Below, piece after piece: positions 47,227-58,375 of a stretch of 64,000 bases of DNA (positions within the stretch are counted from its first letter, which is position 1; the number at the start of each line of letters is the position of its first letter). This DNA is from Phallus indusiatus (Eukaryota > Basidiomycota > Agaricomycetes > Phallales > Phallaceae). The notes under the pieces were generated by a model, which worked only from the letters and a program-made list of their open reading frames with translations, was not told the DNA's origin and did no database searches. The stretch spans positions 1 through 64,000 of the forward strand of contig JAQFWX010000065.1 of NCBI GenBank assembly GCA_027605045.1, read 5' to 3'. A program made the position numbers and the translations under genes.

Positions 47227-48236
47227 CTATGCAAGAGAACCTTTCGTGAAAAAGTATACCCAAAAATCTCCCGTAGGAGAACATATACGACTTCTTTTGC
47301 CCCTAGGCTTGAATCCCATAGAAAGGTATTTGTTAACATTCTCCTTAGATCCAGTCCCGAGTCCAATAAATGTTCCTTAGCCTTGGCCTGACGAAAATAG
47401 GCTTGTTTGCATTATGATCGTGGCGGTAATGAAAAACGTACCTTGTCAAACATCGTGTTGATAATGGCGGTTGCATATCCTTTCCCTTGATGCTCTGGGT
47501 GTGTCCCCAGGTCAAAGCACCACAAACGCCTTGCCAGCTCCTATTATGTTTTTGTAAGAGTATTATCATCATTCATGTTGATTTTATGTACCTCTTTAGT
47601 AAGGTGACTATGATCGAGCTCCCTTAACGTCTCTGGATACTGTTGATATTCAAGTTCTAAGCTTTATCAACAATGCTCGAAGCTAAACGTTAACACAAAC
47701 TGTTTTTGTCAACCAATACTTACATAGTCTCGTCGCTAAGTTTCTCGAACCATGTATAATATCCGAGTGCACACTGCTCTTCACTAAAAGAAATAACAAG
47801 GTGGGGCATTTCGCAGTAATTGACAAGTATACCTTCAAAAAGCGACATGCCATTGCCAAAGCAACAACCAACGCTTACGATTCTTCCACCCAATCCATTC
47901 CCGATTGCGACAATATAAACAAGCCATTCGAGTAGGGATGCCCGTATGACAGCCGTTTTGAGTTCACGCGCACGGAGGAAACTCCAGTTGCCGCCAACAA
48001 AGGCTTTTATCGAGATATCTGCCAATGGTTCAACGGGCCCGGCAGGTAGGTTCGCCCAAAGATATGATACGAAATGCCAAAATACTGACCTCCATAAAAA
48101 GCATCTGCGAGAAAATCTGCGATTTCTTGAACCTGGGACTCTGGAGATAGTTCATGATACGTTATTGATACTTGAATCCAAATATCGTCGAAGTACCTGT
48201 GGCGTTTGTGAGTTACTTCAGTTGGAACGCAACCAT
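47227..48236 (-). pseudogene. GNAT acetyltransferase paralog E, disabled
   Basis: It aligns over the full length of the family, but codon 8 is TAA (48213-48215, where paralogs have CAG or CAA in the KQL motif). One base is also missing near 47379, shifting the last exon. The acetyl-CoA loop HPEHQGKGYATA and the final block (CSPTGDFWVYFFTKGSLA) survive in separate frames. Extra substitutions in the central exon (WSFLRARELKTAVI, CCFGNGMSLFEG) also indicate relaxed constraint. Confidence 0.8.
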
Positions 48237-49420
48237 AATCTCAGGTAGACAATCAGGTGGTGAGTGCTTACTAGTACATTGTTGATTCCCCCGAGGGCTG
48301 ATGCGGTTTGAGACCAGATCAGTCGGGGTTTGAAATTTAAACGTTCAGGCCCAGGTCTGGTAGTTCGGCGCAAACCCTCCGTGAAAAATATCGACTAAAC
48401 CCGTCAACACTAACTAGAACACTTCCGAATTCGCTGAGCAAGAGTCCATCTACCCTGCGATATTATTCTATTTTTCCAAGAACAGCTCGTCCCTTCAGCC
48501 TGTCTACTACGAACACCGCCAAGGGTAGTGAGACAACACAGGAGACTATTGTTGCCATTTTCACGTTATGTGATTCTCATAAAGTCACATATGTACATAA
48601 ATTATAAATGGAGAAGGCTCATGTAAACATCAAACTTCAAAAGTTCATCTAATCCCATCGTCGCTGCATTTTTTCTCCGTTCAATCATGCTCTTCGCGCC
48701 ATTGTCAGTTAATGACGAATGGTTATGAACCGGACCAACCGTAAGTGTCACTGCATTCGTGAAAAAAAAGACAAGTGAGACTTCTTGAGTAAAGCAGCGA
48801 GCACCTTTTTGGCGAACTTTGCTCGGACAGTTACGCGAAACACACACTACCACTACTGGCACGCTTCTCTGCTTTCCAAATCTTGCAGATTTAGATATAT
48901 TCCGACTCGCAATCTTCAGGTTGCGATAAATATCGATTCCCGAACACTATACCACGTCTTCCCATCCAGACCCATTCCAACTTGACTGTCATCACGACAC
49001 CTCAATCCTGATTTAGTTGTCTTGTTAGGTTGTTTCTGGCATTATCTTTCACTTCCGCTGCGTAGCTAGATCAAATTGACATACCCAAATTAGCCAGTGG
49101 GAAATCTTGACCCAAGCCAATGGGATGCCCATTTAGTTTTAAACGATTCGGACGACCCGGCCGGAGGAAGAGCGCAGAGTTTGTGGCATAAGGATATGCT
49201 AAATTGTTTCTCCCTAGTCAACGATGACTGTCATGGACAATCAACCTGAGGTTCGTGACACGAGATATAAGAATTATCTCGTCTCAATGAAAAATAGAGC
49301 TCAAATAACTGCCGCCGGGCAGTAGCTGATCCACTGAGACCTCGTGCTTCTGAGCCGCCCAGTGTTTACGGGTATATAAGCTATTGTTTCTTGGATAACA
49401 CATTTTTATCTTTACTTCAG
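48237..49420. other. 1.2-kb intergenic region
   Basis: No supported gene. A TATATAA-like element near 49372-49378 could serve the gene starting around 49421. Confidence 0.4.
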
Positions 49421-50021
49421 GTGCATATCATGAGCATCGGTTCCTTTGTCGTTATAGCCCCAGGAGACCAGCATTCGCTGTGTCTTCGGGTTCATGGAGT
49501 GGGGTGCCATCTAGCAAAAGCCGTCCATGCCTCATCATTGGCATCACCGAGAATGAAAACTATGCTCTCATTCCGCTCCTGGGTGCAAAGAGAGACACCC
49601 GAACCAATACTTATGTTCCTTCACAACGAGTTGGTTTGATTTTATATCGTCTGCAATTCGACTCACCTTCACATTTCATTTCCCAGACCAATATTTACCA
49701 CTGGAGTCCCGTACAATTATTGAATAGGACCTACGTCGAGACTCCAGACCCGCCATCATGGCTCACTGCAAGACCTATTACTGTCACAGATGATATTTCC
49801 CATGAGCCCATAATCCCGTTTAAACCCTCGTATATTTGGACAGCGGACGAAGGCGAAGAACTTACATTTGCAACCCTTGTAGGCCTTGATGCCCATTCTG
49901 CATACGGAGTCGTAAGAAGGTCCGTCCGCCAGTATATTCGACGTCTTATGGACACGAGTACGTATTTAATTTTTTTTTTTAAGAAAATAATGTCTTTCAT
50001 GCTAAAATCGGAATCCACTAG
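49421..50021 (+). CDS. Unrecognised protein, 5' end uncertain
   Basis: The long frame at about 49480-49960 clearly looks coding: RPCLIIGITENENYALIPLL, RVGLILYRLQFDSPSH, TVTDDISHEPIIPFKPSYIW, YGVVRRSVRQYIRRLMDT. A downstream intron (donor after 49958, acceptor just before 49984) leads to the end KNNVFHAKIGIH, with TAG at 50019-50021. No ATG lies in this frame upstream, and an ATG at 49431 is in another frame, so a first exon or a frameshift is missing. An acceptor-like CAG sits at 49418-49420. I recognise no family. It is co-oriented with the kinase fusion 400 bases downstream. Confidence 0.45.
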
Positions 50022-50429
50022 CTTATTCATACGGCCTAGCCCCGCTCAATGGTAGTGGCATCAGACTCAAGACCGAGTAATTTAATGTTTCTGCTCATTA
50101 GAACAGATCTCACAAAGTACAGGCATGTTTCTGTTGTTTGTGTATCATACTGTACAGTGTGCATGAATTTCAAATTTTACAACTTTCCGTAACCGGTTTT
50201 TTATTTGCAAGGGTTAGAGACTCACCGTTCAAATTCGTTCCCCTCAGAATTGACCTGAATAACGATCCCTCTATTTATGAACTGTTTGACGAATTGATGT
50301 ACTAAATCGGTAATTTAGGGCCAAGACTGAGTCGCTCACTTTGCGTTCGGTGAATCAGTCATTTCCCGATGATAAGCGCTAGGAAAATTCAGATGTTTGC
50401 ATTAGCGCCTATCCTCAAAGCCAGCCACC

Positions 50430-53400
50430 ATGTCCCATAGTTTCGTAGCAGCGAAATTATTATCGAGATTACCTGACTGGACAGTACATGGACAAAAGGC
50501 GGCACAATCACTAGTCACCACACCTTTTCTTGCTCTGCATGTTGAAGAAACAGAACCCAACGAATGGATGGTTGGTCCAAGAGCTCCCAATCTTTTCATT
50601 ATCTCCCCCGACAAGCCAAACCTCCCAAATAGCACATTTTTCACAATAAATGACTCTATTAATGAAGAATCATTGACGGTTATCCCACCACTTCCGTTTC
50701 AGTACCCATTGTACCTGTCTGTCACTCCCCGCATATGGTGCAAGTTTCCAAATACCGAGACATTCGAAAGTCTAGTGAAAGCTGAAAAATACCGACTAGA
50801 CCCTACGAGCTTTGAGCGCTTCCTAAAGGCAGTGAGAGCTGCTGGTCCTTCGTTTCCAGGTATTCGTAAGACAGCGGATGAAGAAGAACCTCCTTGGAAC
50901 TGGGAAACTTGGAGTAGTGACTCTCACAGGGAAGCTCCAGGAGCCCTCCTTTTGCGACGCCATGTTCCTTTCTTTTTCGATTTAGTTCCCTTTGAGGCGC
51001 AGCCTATCAGTCTTAGTACCAGCGTGCTTGACCAAATAGCTTTGTACCGCCAGTAAGCTCGTAAGCTCGACCTGTTATACTGCTTGATAGCTCATGATAT
51101 TTGTAGACTTTACTTAGACTACACCTGGCAGGGATGTCGATCCACTTTGGAGTATATCGAATCAATGAGGGAGGTTAGTAAATTTTGAAAACATACTCTC
51201 GATTCAGTGAGATTCCGACTTGGGATGTAGAATATTCCTCTTCTTGTGCCATTCGGGAGAATACCTCGATCTCCTCCATTAATTTTAGATAGAACTCGTG
51301 TTCTCGATCCCTCGGTGGATGCTGCGAGACCCTCCATCTTTGAACTAAAATCCCAGCCTATTCCCCACGATGGAGATCCTCAAGTCAGTAGTAACGATCA
51401 GTCGGATGATTCAGATGACGATGAAGATGGTGTTACGATGAAGGAGGCGAACGTTGTTCCTATCGTTAAAGCGGAAAATATCAAGGTTGTCGCATTGGAC
51501 TGCGATACAATTATCGTGAATACTTTCTTTATAAAAATTGTCTATCTTTTATATCCAACTTGACTAGGATAAAGATAGCCCGTTGCGAGAAGCTCTTTCT
51601 ATCATCTTCCCACCATCAATTCACCAATTTTCTGTTGGGGAACTATTGCGTTTATATGTCGAAAAAGAGGCACTCTTAATGGACACTGAAAATCGGGAAT
51701 CCGGTATTGCTATCGTTAAAGAGGTTGCACGTTACCTTAACACGACTGTATCTCAATCAGTCGTTCAAGAGGCCTTCGCTAACTGTGCAAAACCGACGTT
51801 TTATAAAGATGTTCTCCCTGCCATATTATCTCTGACTGGAAATGGATATGCTATTGTAGCCTTACCAAATTTGATAGGCTGTAACTTGCATGACACTATC
51901 GTTCAATCTCAAGTCCCGGGCGTTTCATTCGCAATTCGTGATGCAGCTAACTTGGATAACGTTGGGATTGGGGAGAATGGAGCTTCTACATGGGATACTC
52001 TCTTTGAATTCTGCAAAAAGTCGAACCCTGGGATTTCTCGTAATGAAATTCTAGTGGTAACACCGAATCTGTACGCCGTAGCAGAACCAGCTGCTCTGGC
52101 AGGATATCCATCCATGTTTCTCAGGCGACCTGGGAGTCGCTCTTTAGGATTTGAGAGTATCCCAACATTTTCCCCAACATTCACAGTCGAAAAGATGGAT
52201 GAAATATTGCCGATATTACTCGATCCTAATTCGGCTACTCCTGAAAAGGATCCTCAAGAACCCGTAAATTATCCGCCCTTTAGGATCCGCGACTGCTATC
52301 AAATTACATCGATGCTTGGCATGGGTTCTAATTGTACGTCCACTATGTTATGGATAAGGCTTTATTTCCTTACGAATCCGTTTTACAAGGGTTTGTATGG
52401 AATGGAGTGCAGCTTGTTACGGGAACTCAAGTGGCCATCAAATTTCAATTAATCCGGGAGAACATACCGTCAAAGCTGTTGTACGAAGCGGCGATTTATG
52501 CCCAGCTTGAAGGCATTAAAGGACTGGTAAAAATCCGCTGGGTTGGAAGAGACCACAATGCGCATGTCCTAGTTATGGACAAACTCGGACCGGATCTTGA
52601 AAGGCTGCGACGGTTTTGTCGAGGTACGCTGTCTCTGAAGACAGTCCTTATGCTAGGAGAACAAATGGTAAAGATGTATTTGCGTTCAGTTCCATTGCGT
52701 TTTGCTTAACATGTATACCGGTACCGGTAACCATTAGCTCACCACAATTGAGGAAATTCACGCTCGTGGAATCATTGTTCGCGATATTAAACCTGGAAAT
52801 TTCGCGCTGGGTTTAATTGATGACTACAAGTGCCTGTATTTTCTTGACATGGGAATGTCCAAACTCTATTTCGACCCGACGACAGGCCAGCATATGCCCT
52901 TCCGAGATAGAAGAGGTGGTATTGGGACACCACGGTATGCAAGTCATAATGTCCATCTTGGTCTAGGTTTGTCTTTTTTGTTTATTGTTCAAAGAGGAAC
53001 TTGCCTGCTCATATATTCCTCACACGTTTGTAGAACCCAGCAGACGTGATGACATGGAAGCAATCGGCATCCTCCTTCTTTATCTACTTCACGGCCGACT
53101 TCCATGGCAAGGTATATACGCAGCCGATATACCGTCTAAGCTTAAAGATATCGGCAACATGAAGCGGGGCAAGCCTATGACAGACTTGTTAGCTCACTCT
53201 CCTCCTTGCTTCGCGCAATTCATCGAACACTGCCGATACCTTGCATTCGAAGAGAAACCAGATTATGGATATCTCAAAGAGCTTCTACGACGAGAAATGA
53301 GAGAACATGATTGGGAATATGATTGGGATTACGATTGGTGGGTTCCTGGAGAACGGGGTACGCTTCTGCCGGATGAATATAAGCTTGAAAAGGAGTTCAT

Positions 53401-53434
53401 TGAACCAGTGCGGCACCGTCAAAATTCTTTGTGA
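50430..53434 (+). CDS. HAD-like domain fused to casein-kinase-1-like kinase
   Basis: Seven exons (50430-51052, 51107-51173, 51231-51515, 51568-52333, 52390-52667, 52738-52966, 53034-53434) give 882 residues from an ATG in a strong GCCACCATG context. Residues 1-310 are an unrecognised region ending in an acidic stretch (DDSDDDEDG). Residues about 315-560 resemble a haloacid-dehalogenase fold: VVALDCDTII (DxD motif I), REALSIIFPP, and VVTPNLYAVAEPAALAGYPS. Residues about 565-815 are casein-kinase-1-like: LGMGSN loop, VAIKFQ lysine, VMDKLGPDLERL, VRDIKPGNFALG, DMGMSKLY, GTPRYASHNVHLGLE and RRDDMEAIG. HRD is VRD and DFG is DMG, but the catalytic and metal Asp and the VAIK Lys remain. The tail is rich in W, D and Y. 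Confidence 0.82.
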
Positions 53435-53574
53435 TCCAAGGTGTTAGCGTCAGTGTTCGATGAATGCAATATAAAATCAACTCGTGCACTGTCGCTATTC
53501 ACTGAACTGAAAGTTTAGTAGTGTTTGCACAAATATATCTTCTGTGATAAGCACCCAAAAGTACAAAAACAGAA

Positions 53575-54572
53575 TTATGCGAGAGAACCTTTCGTGAGAT
53601 AGTGTAACCAAAAATCTCCGATAGGGGAATGTACGGGACCCCCTTGACCCCTAAGCTCGAATCCCATTGAAAGATACTTTTTAACGTTCCTCTCAGATGA
53701 AGCGGATAACGCAATAAATGTTCCTTCAGCTTCGGCCTGTTAAAATAAACTTAGATAGATTGCATCCCGCGCGATATGATGAAATAAACCTTGTTAAACA
53801 TTGTTTGTACAATCGCGCTTCCATATCCTTTTCTTTGATGCTCTGATCGTGTCGCCAGTAAAATACACCACCAGCGTTTTGCGATCTCCTATATATTACG
53901 ACTTTGTAAGGAAAGCATCATTCAATATATTTGAAGTTTCCCGAACCTCTTCAGTAAAGTGACTTTGAGTGAGTTTCGTAGCTTGTGGTGGAAACTGTGG
54001 ATATTTATTAAGCCTTAGAGTTACAGCGATGATTCGGGAAAATCGTTGACACATACTACTTCAGTGACCCAATGTTTAGTCTCATCGCTGATTTTCTCAG
54101 AAAAAGCGTAATATCCTAGGGCCCGCTGCTCTTCACTAAAAAGAAGAAAGAAAGAGCCAACCGAATATTGAACGATATTTGAGTGAATATGTACCTTCCA
54201 AAGAGCTGCACGCCATTGCCTAACCAACAACCGACGCTTACGATTTTCTCGTCTGCTTCATTTTCGATCGTGACAATATAGACAATCCCTTCAAGTAAGC
54301 ATGCACGGGCGACGGCCGTCATAAAATCACGGAGAAGGTCCCAGTTGCCGCCAAGAAAAGCACGTATAATCCCCGTGTCTGATCTGGGTGTCAGATACAA
54401 TAACACGGAAAGTGACAACCCATACTTGCCTTTGCTAAAAGCATCGGTTAGAACGTCTATGACTTCTTGTGTTTGAGACTCTGTGTATGATTTAAAATAA
54501 ATCTTATCCGTAACAATACAACACTGAAATACCTGTAGGATCTGTGAGTTGTTTGACCTGGAAAGAAACCAT
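53575..54572 (-). CDS. GNAT acetyltransferase paralog F
   Basis: Same family. It starts MVSFQVKQLTDPT (ATG 54572), then ESQTQEVIDVLTDAF, LGGNWDLLRDFMTAVARACL, LEGIVYIVTI, SVGCWLGNGVQLFG and QRALGYYAFSEKISDETK. The loop reads RSEHQRKGYGSA, keeping the Q-x-x-G-x-G core. It ends LHYLTKGSLA at TAA 53575-53577. All exons are open. It groups with copy G by shared SVGCWLGNGVQLFG and DPT N-terminal features. The gene is convergent with the kinase fusion, 140 bases away. Confidence 0.73.
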
Positions 54573-55776
54573 GGTGTCAGGCTAGAGCAAGAGCGTGCGT
54601 AAATATTGTTAGCTTTGAATTAGCCCACCCTAAATAGCTCGTATGTTTGTTTTGGGGCAGGCAATTGGAAATTACGAAGGGTTCCCTTGCATGTAGTGTC
54701 GATGTACTATTGGTTAGCAAAATTTTGGGACTTCGCATAACTTTTTTGAAAGTCCGAACGGACTTCTACACCGTCTCCGTCGTCGCAAATGTACAATTCG
54801 TGCGGAAATCACCTAACTCCATCGCTTTTATTTCGTTATAATTCCAATCTCTTCTCAAAAATACCTAAATTTTCGTTTTGTTTTCGCAAGAAAAGTTTTC
54901 GATCAAATGCTCGCAGTGGTCGCGTACGTACGTGACTATGTTCGCTGGATTTGGATTTTAACAATACTGGCACATGCGTCTTGAACATCATCAACGCATC
55001 CGAAGGGAAAATCGGCAGCAGTAACTAGAAGGCGCTTTGCTTGCGATCCGTAGTCCACGCAGGCCTCCTGCAGGCGCCATTGGACACGGTGCATTAGACT
55101 GGGCTCGGCTTTATTTATTGCCCTGTTTCTTCCTGAAGATGGAATTTCAAAATCATAATACTATGAATTAACACGTTGAAGAGAAGGATTAGACAAAAGA
55201 CCTTGAATCACCGATACACCCGCCTAGCTGACGCCCAATCTGCAAAGAACAACGCAGGTGTCATATATAACGGAATGTATGGATTCGTGGTGCCAACGCA
55301 TTGACATCTTACTTTTATACAACGACAATCGAAGGTATTACAGAAAGCTCATGGAGTACCAAGCCGTTTTGTCGAAGTAGTCTGATCTGAATATGAGAAA
55401 ACCCATTGGGTTTACTCAATATCGTAGCTACGAGACAACTATGAATCGCTGGCGGGCGTTTACCGCCTCGCAATACCATGTATTTGGCATCTCCTTCTCT
55501 CCAAAATAAACCTCTAAATAATGTCCAAGATGTGCCTCAAAGGACAGCATGCTGTCTCAGAGTTACAGCGTCTTCATGACTTAAGCTCTCCCGCTAGGAC
55601 ATTCGACTAGAAACTCGCGACGGAGACTGATGATATCTCGCAACGCAAACACGTACATACTTTGATGGATATAGAGATTAACTCGCGCACCGCCGACAGT
55701 CAAAGTGGTCCCAAAGTTCTTCCGATCAGTATATGGACGCATCTCTGTAATTATACAATGAAGGATAAGAATAGAA
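54573..55776. other. 1.2-kb spacer between GNAT copies F and G
   Basis: No supported gene. Short frames on both strands (for example 54647-54841) lack any motif. No repeat beyond weak similarity to other GNAT upstream regions was seen. Confidence 0.4.
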
Positions 55777-56781
55777 TTATGCAAGGGAACCCTTGATTAA
55801 GAAGTGTACCCAAAAATCACCGGTAGGGGAATGTATGAGACCTCCTTTGCCCCTACGCTTCATTCCCATGGAAAGGTATTTCTTAACATTCACCTCCGGT
55901 GAAGTCGATAGTCCGATAAGTGTTCCTTCAGCTTTGGCCTGATAAAACAAAGCTTAATTGTATCCCGCGCGTTATAAAAAAACAAACCTTCTTGAACATT
56001 GCTTGTATAATTGCTGTTGCGTATCCTTTCCCTTGATGCTTGGCGTGTGTGGCTAGGAGATAACACCACCAACATTTTGCCCACTCCTATTAGTGCTTTG
56101 TGAGGAAGAGCATCATTCTAGACAGACTTCATGAACCTCTTTAGTAAAATGACTCCCAGTGAGTTTCGCAGCCTGTTCTGGATACTGTGTATATTCAAAT
56201 TTCGAAATGTATCAATTCTTTTTTAAAAAAATTGGAAACATTAATACGGACATCTTTGGTAAACCAATGTTTGGTCTCATCGCTTAGCTTTTCAAACCAT
56301 GCATTATACCCAAGTGCGCGTTGCTCTTCACTACAACAAACGAGAAGTCAAACCAAAGCATTCAAGGTTATGTGTCAGACACACCTTCCAAAGAGCTGCA
56401 CACCATTGCCTAGCCAACAACCAACGCTTACGATTTCCTCGTTCAGTCCATTGCCAATTGTGACGACATTAACATATCCAGCGAGTAAGCTTGCTCGTAC
56501 GGAGGCCGCCATGAACTCGCGGAGAAGACTCCAGTCGCCGCCAAGAGAAGCTTTGATATTCCCCGTGCCTAACCACCGGAGTGCCGCACAATATAGCACT
56601 TAAAACGTTTCCGAAATAAAGAAAGTGACAAATTCATGCTCACTTCCATAAAAAACGTCGGTAAAAATATCTATAGTTTCTTGTATTTGTGATTCTGTAT
56701 ACGGCTCAGCGTATATTACGTTTGGAATAATATCAAAATACCCGTGGGATCTATGAGTTGTTTGACCTGGAAAGAAACCAT
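55777..56781 (-). CDS. GNAT acetyltransferase paralog G
   Basis: Last copy of the array. It starts MVSFQVKQLIDPT (ATG 56781), then ESQIQETIDIFTDVF, LGGDWSLLREFMAASVRASL, YVNVVTIGNGLNEEIVSVGC, QRALGYNAWFEKLSDETK, PEQAAKLTGSHFTKE, and the loop HAKHQGKGYATA with IIQAMFKK. It ends VHFLIKGSLA at TAA 55777-55779. All exons are open and splice borders are conserved. It is most like copy F. Confidence 0.74.
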
Positions 56782-58375
56782 AACGTCGGGCTGAGGTAGT
56801 TGTGACGAAGACGTCGCAGTTGCTGTTGTTGTTGTCTTGGGCTACCAATATGCCCATCGTATATATATGGCATTTCACACTCATCGGCCTTTCGTGACCG
56901 TAATTGATGCTTACGAGACAATGGTGTTTATACTTGCAAACCCAAAGGCTAATACGGATCTGTACGCGGTATCAGATTAACTATGATACATTTATAATGG
57001 AGTGTCATAGGAGAGTAATAGTAATTGATTGAACATAGATCTAACCTTCAGCTTTCAGAACGAATGACCAATTAGACCTCAGGCTTCATATTGAAGACGA
57101 TTACCGTAAATCTTCTGTGGCATTTCAAGATGAAAGTACTTGCAATTTGAATGGCGCATCCAGAAGACGAGGTATTCGGATTGTGTTTGGAGTCGGTCTT
57201 TGGAGACATTGGACCTTGGACCGGCTCCGTTACCCCGCTCCTGTGACATGTGACATCACGCTCCGCGTTTTCTCTCCAACACTTGTAGGTGTGAATGATT
57301 GCAGATGATTCCCGAATTGCAATATTATGTGTAACCGGGACATACCGAAAGCTATTTTTCTTTTCCTGAGTGTGTCCAGACTGTTGAATGACAAGTTGAC
57401 TTCCCTGGTGCAAAGCCTGCCAGTGTGAAACGGTTTTTTTTGTTTTCTTAGGCAGCCAATTGGGAACTGTAATCCTCCAATCTACAATGCACCGAGTGTA
57501 ATACTTATCCATCGTATTTATTTAGTAATTTTGATTTCGTATCGCAACACGAAACCCTCGACTACGCCACAAGTGGTGCCAAGTTCAAGCCAGGTTCATT
57601 GTCAAGCCAAAATCAATGTCGCTAGCGTCAACAAGGTGCCGAAAAACGAATTTGATACTCGCTGCGACCACCGACATACTCGCATTTTGATCATCCGAAA
57701 CCCCCCATCCCAGGCGCCCGAAATGCTTCACGAAGTTCGGGACCTTCCGGTCAATCAATGCTTCCATTGCTACGTTTTATTCATTCAGATGACGAAATCT
57801 AGCCAGGGAAGACGCAAAACTCGAGTTACACCTTCGTTCTTCTCGAACATAGGTTATAACATCCTCTCAGCAATCTCTCACGGAAAGTTATTTTACTCTG
57901 ACCGCCTGATTGGGACATCAACGGAACAGCATTAACCGATTTTGTTCGAAAAACGTGGCAGCTGCATATACGCGCGATATCCAGGAATGCGCCTTGGTCT
58001 TTCTGGGAATTACGCTGCTATATTGGACTGGTATCGGACAATGGTTTAACCGGTAACAGCTCAGCTCAAACCACTAGGCAAATGATTCTAATCTGTCTTT
58101 CCAGAGTTTACGAATAATCAGCGCCTCTTCAATCATTCCAGCCGAATCCATTTTTGGCTTCGGGATTTCTTGTCAATGACTCGCTAAGATTACTGACCAA
58201 TTGCGCTTTCCATATCGCGTGTAAATCAGGTCGTCTCGTTTCTGTAAAAGTTTCATTATCAAATTAATTTTATTCACGTGTCACCTCAAAGTTCTTGGAG
58301 CATGACAGGCCATCATTCCCTCATTACAGTCTTATCATCTAGCCCACCACTGGCTTGCTTCTCGACTGATGAAAC
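56782..58375. other. 1.6-kb intergenic region
   Basis: A minus-strand frame at 57072-57512 (146 codons) and a plus-strand frame at 57531-57935 are open but match no family I know, and the latter has no ATG. I do not call genes here. Confidence 0.4.

Noticed and set aside
57072..57512. 146-codon minus-strand frame
   Set aside because: No recognisable domain or splice neighbours; composition looks random.
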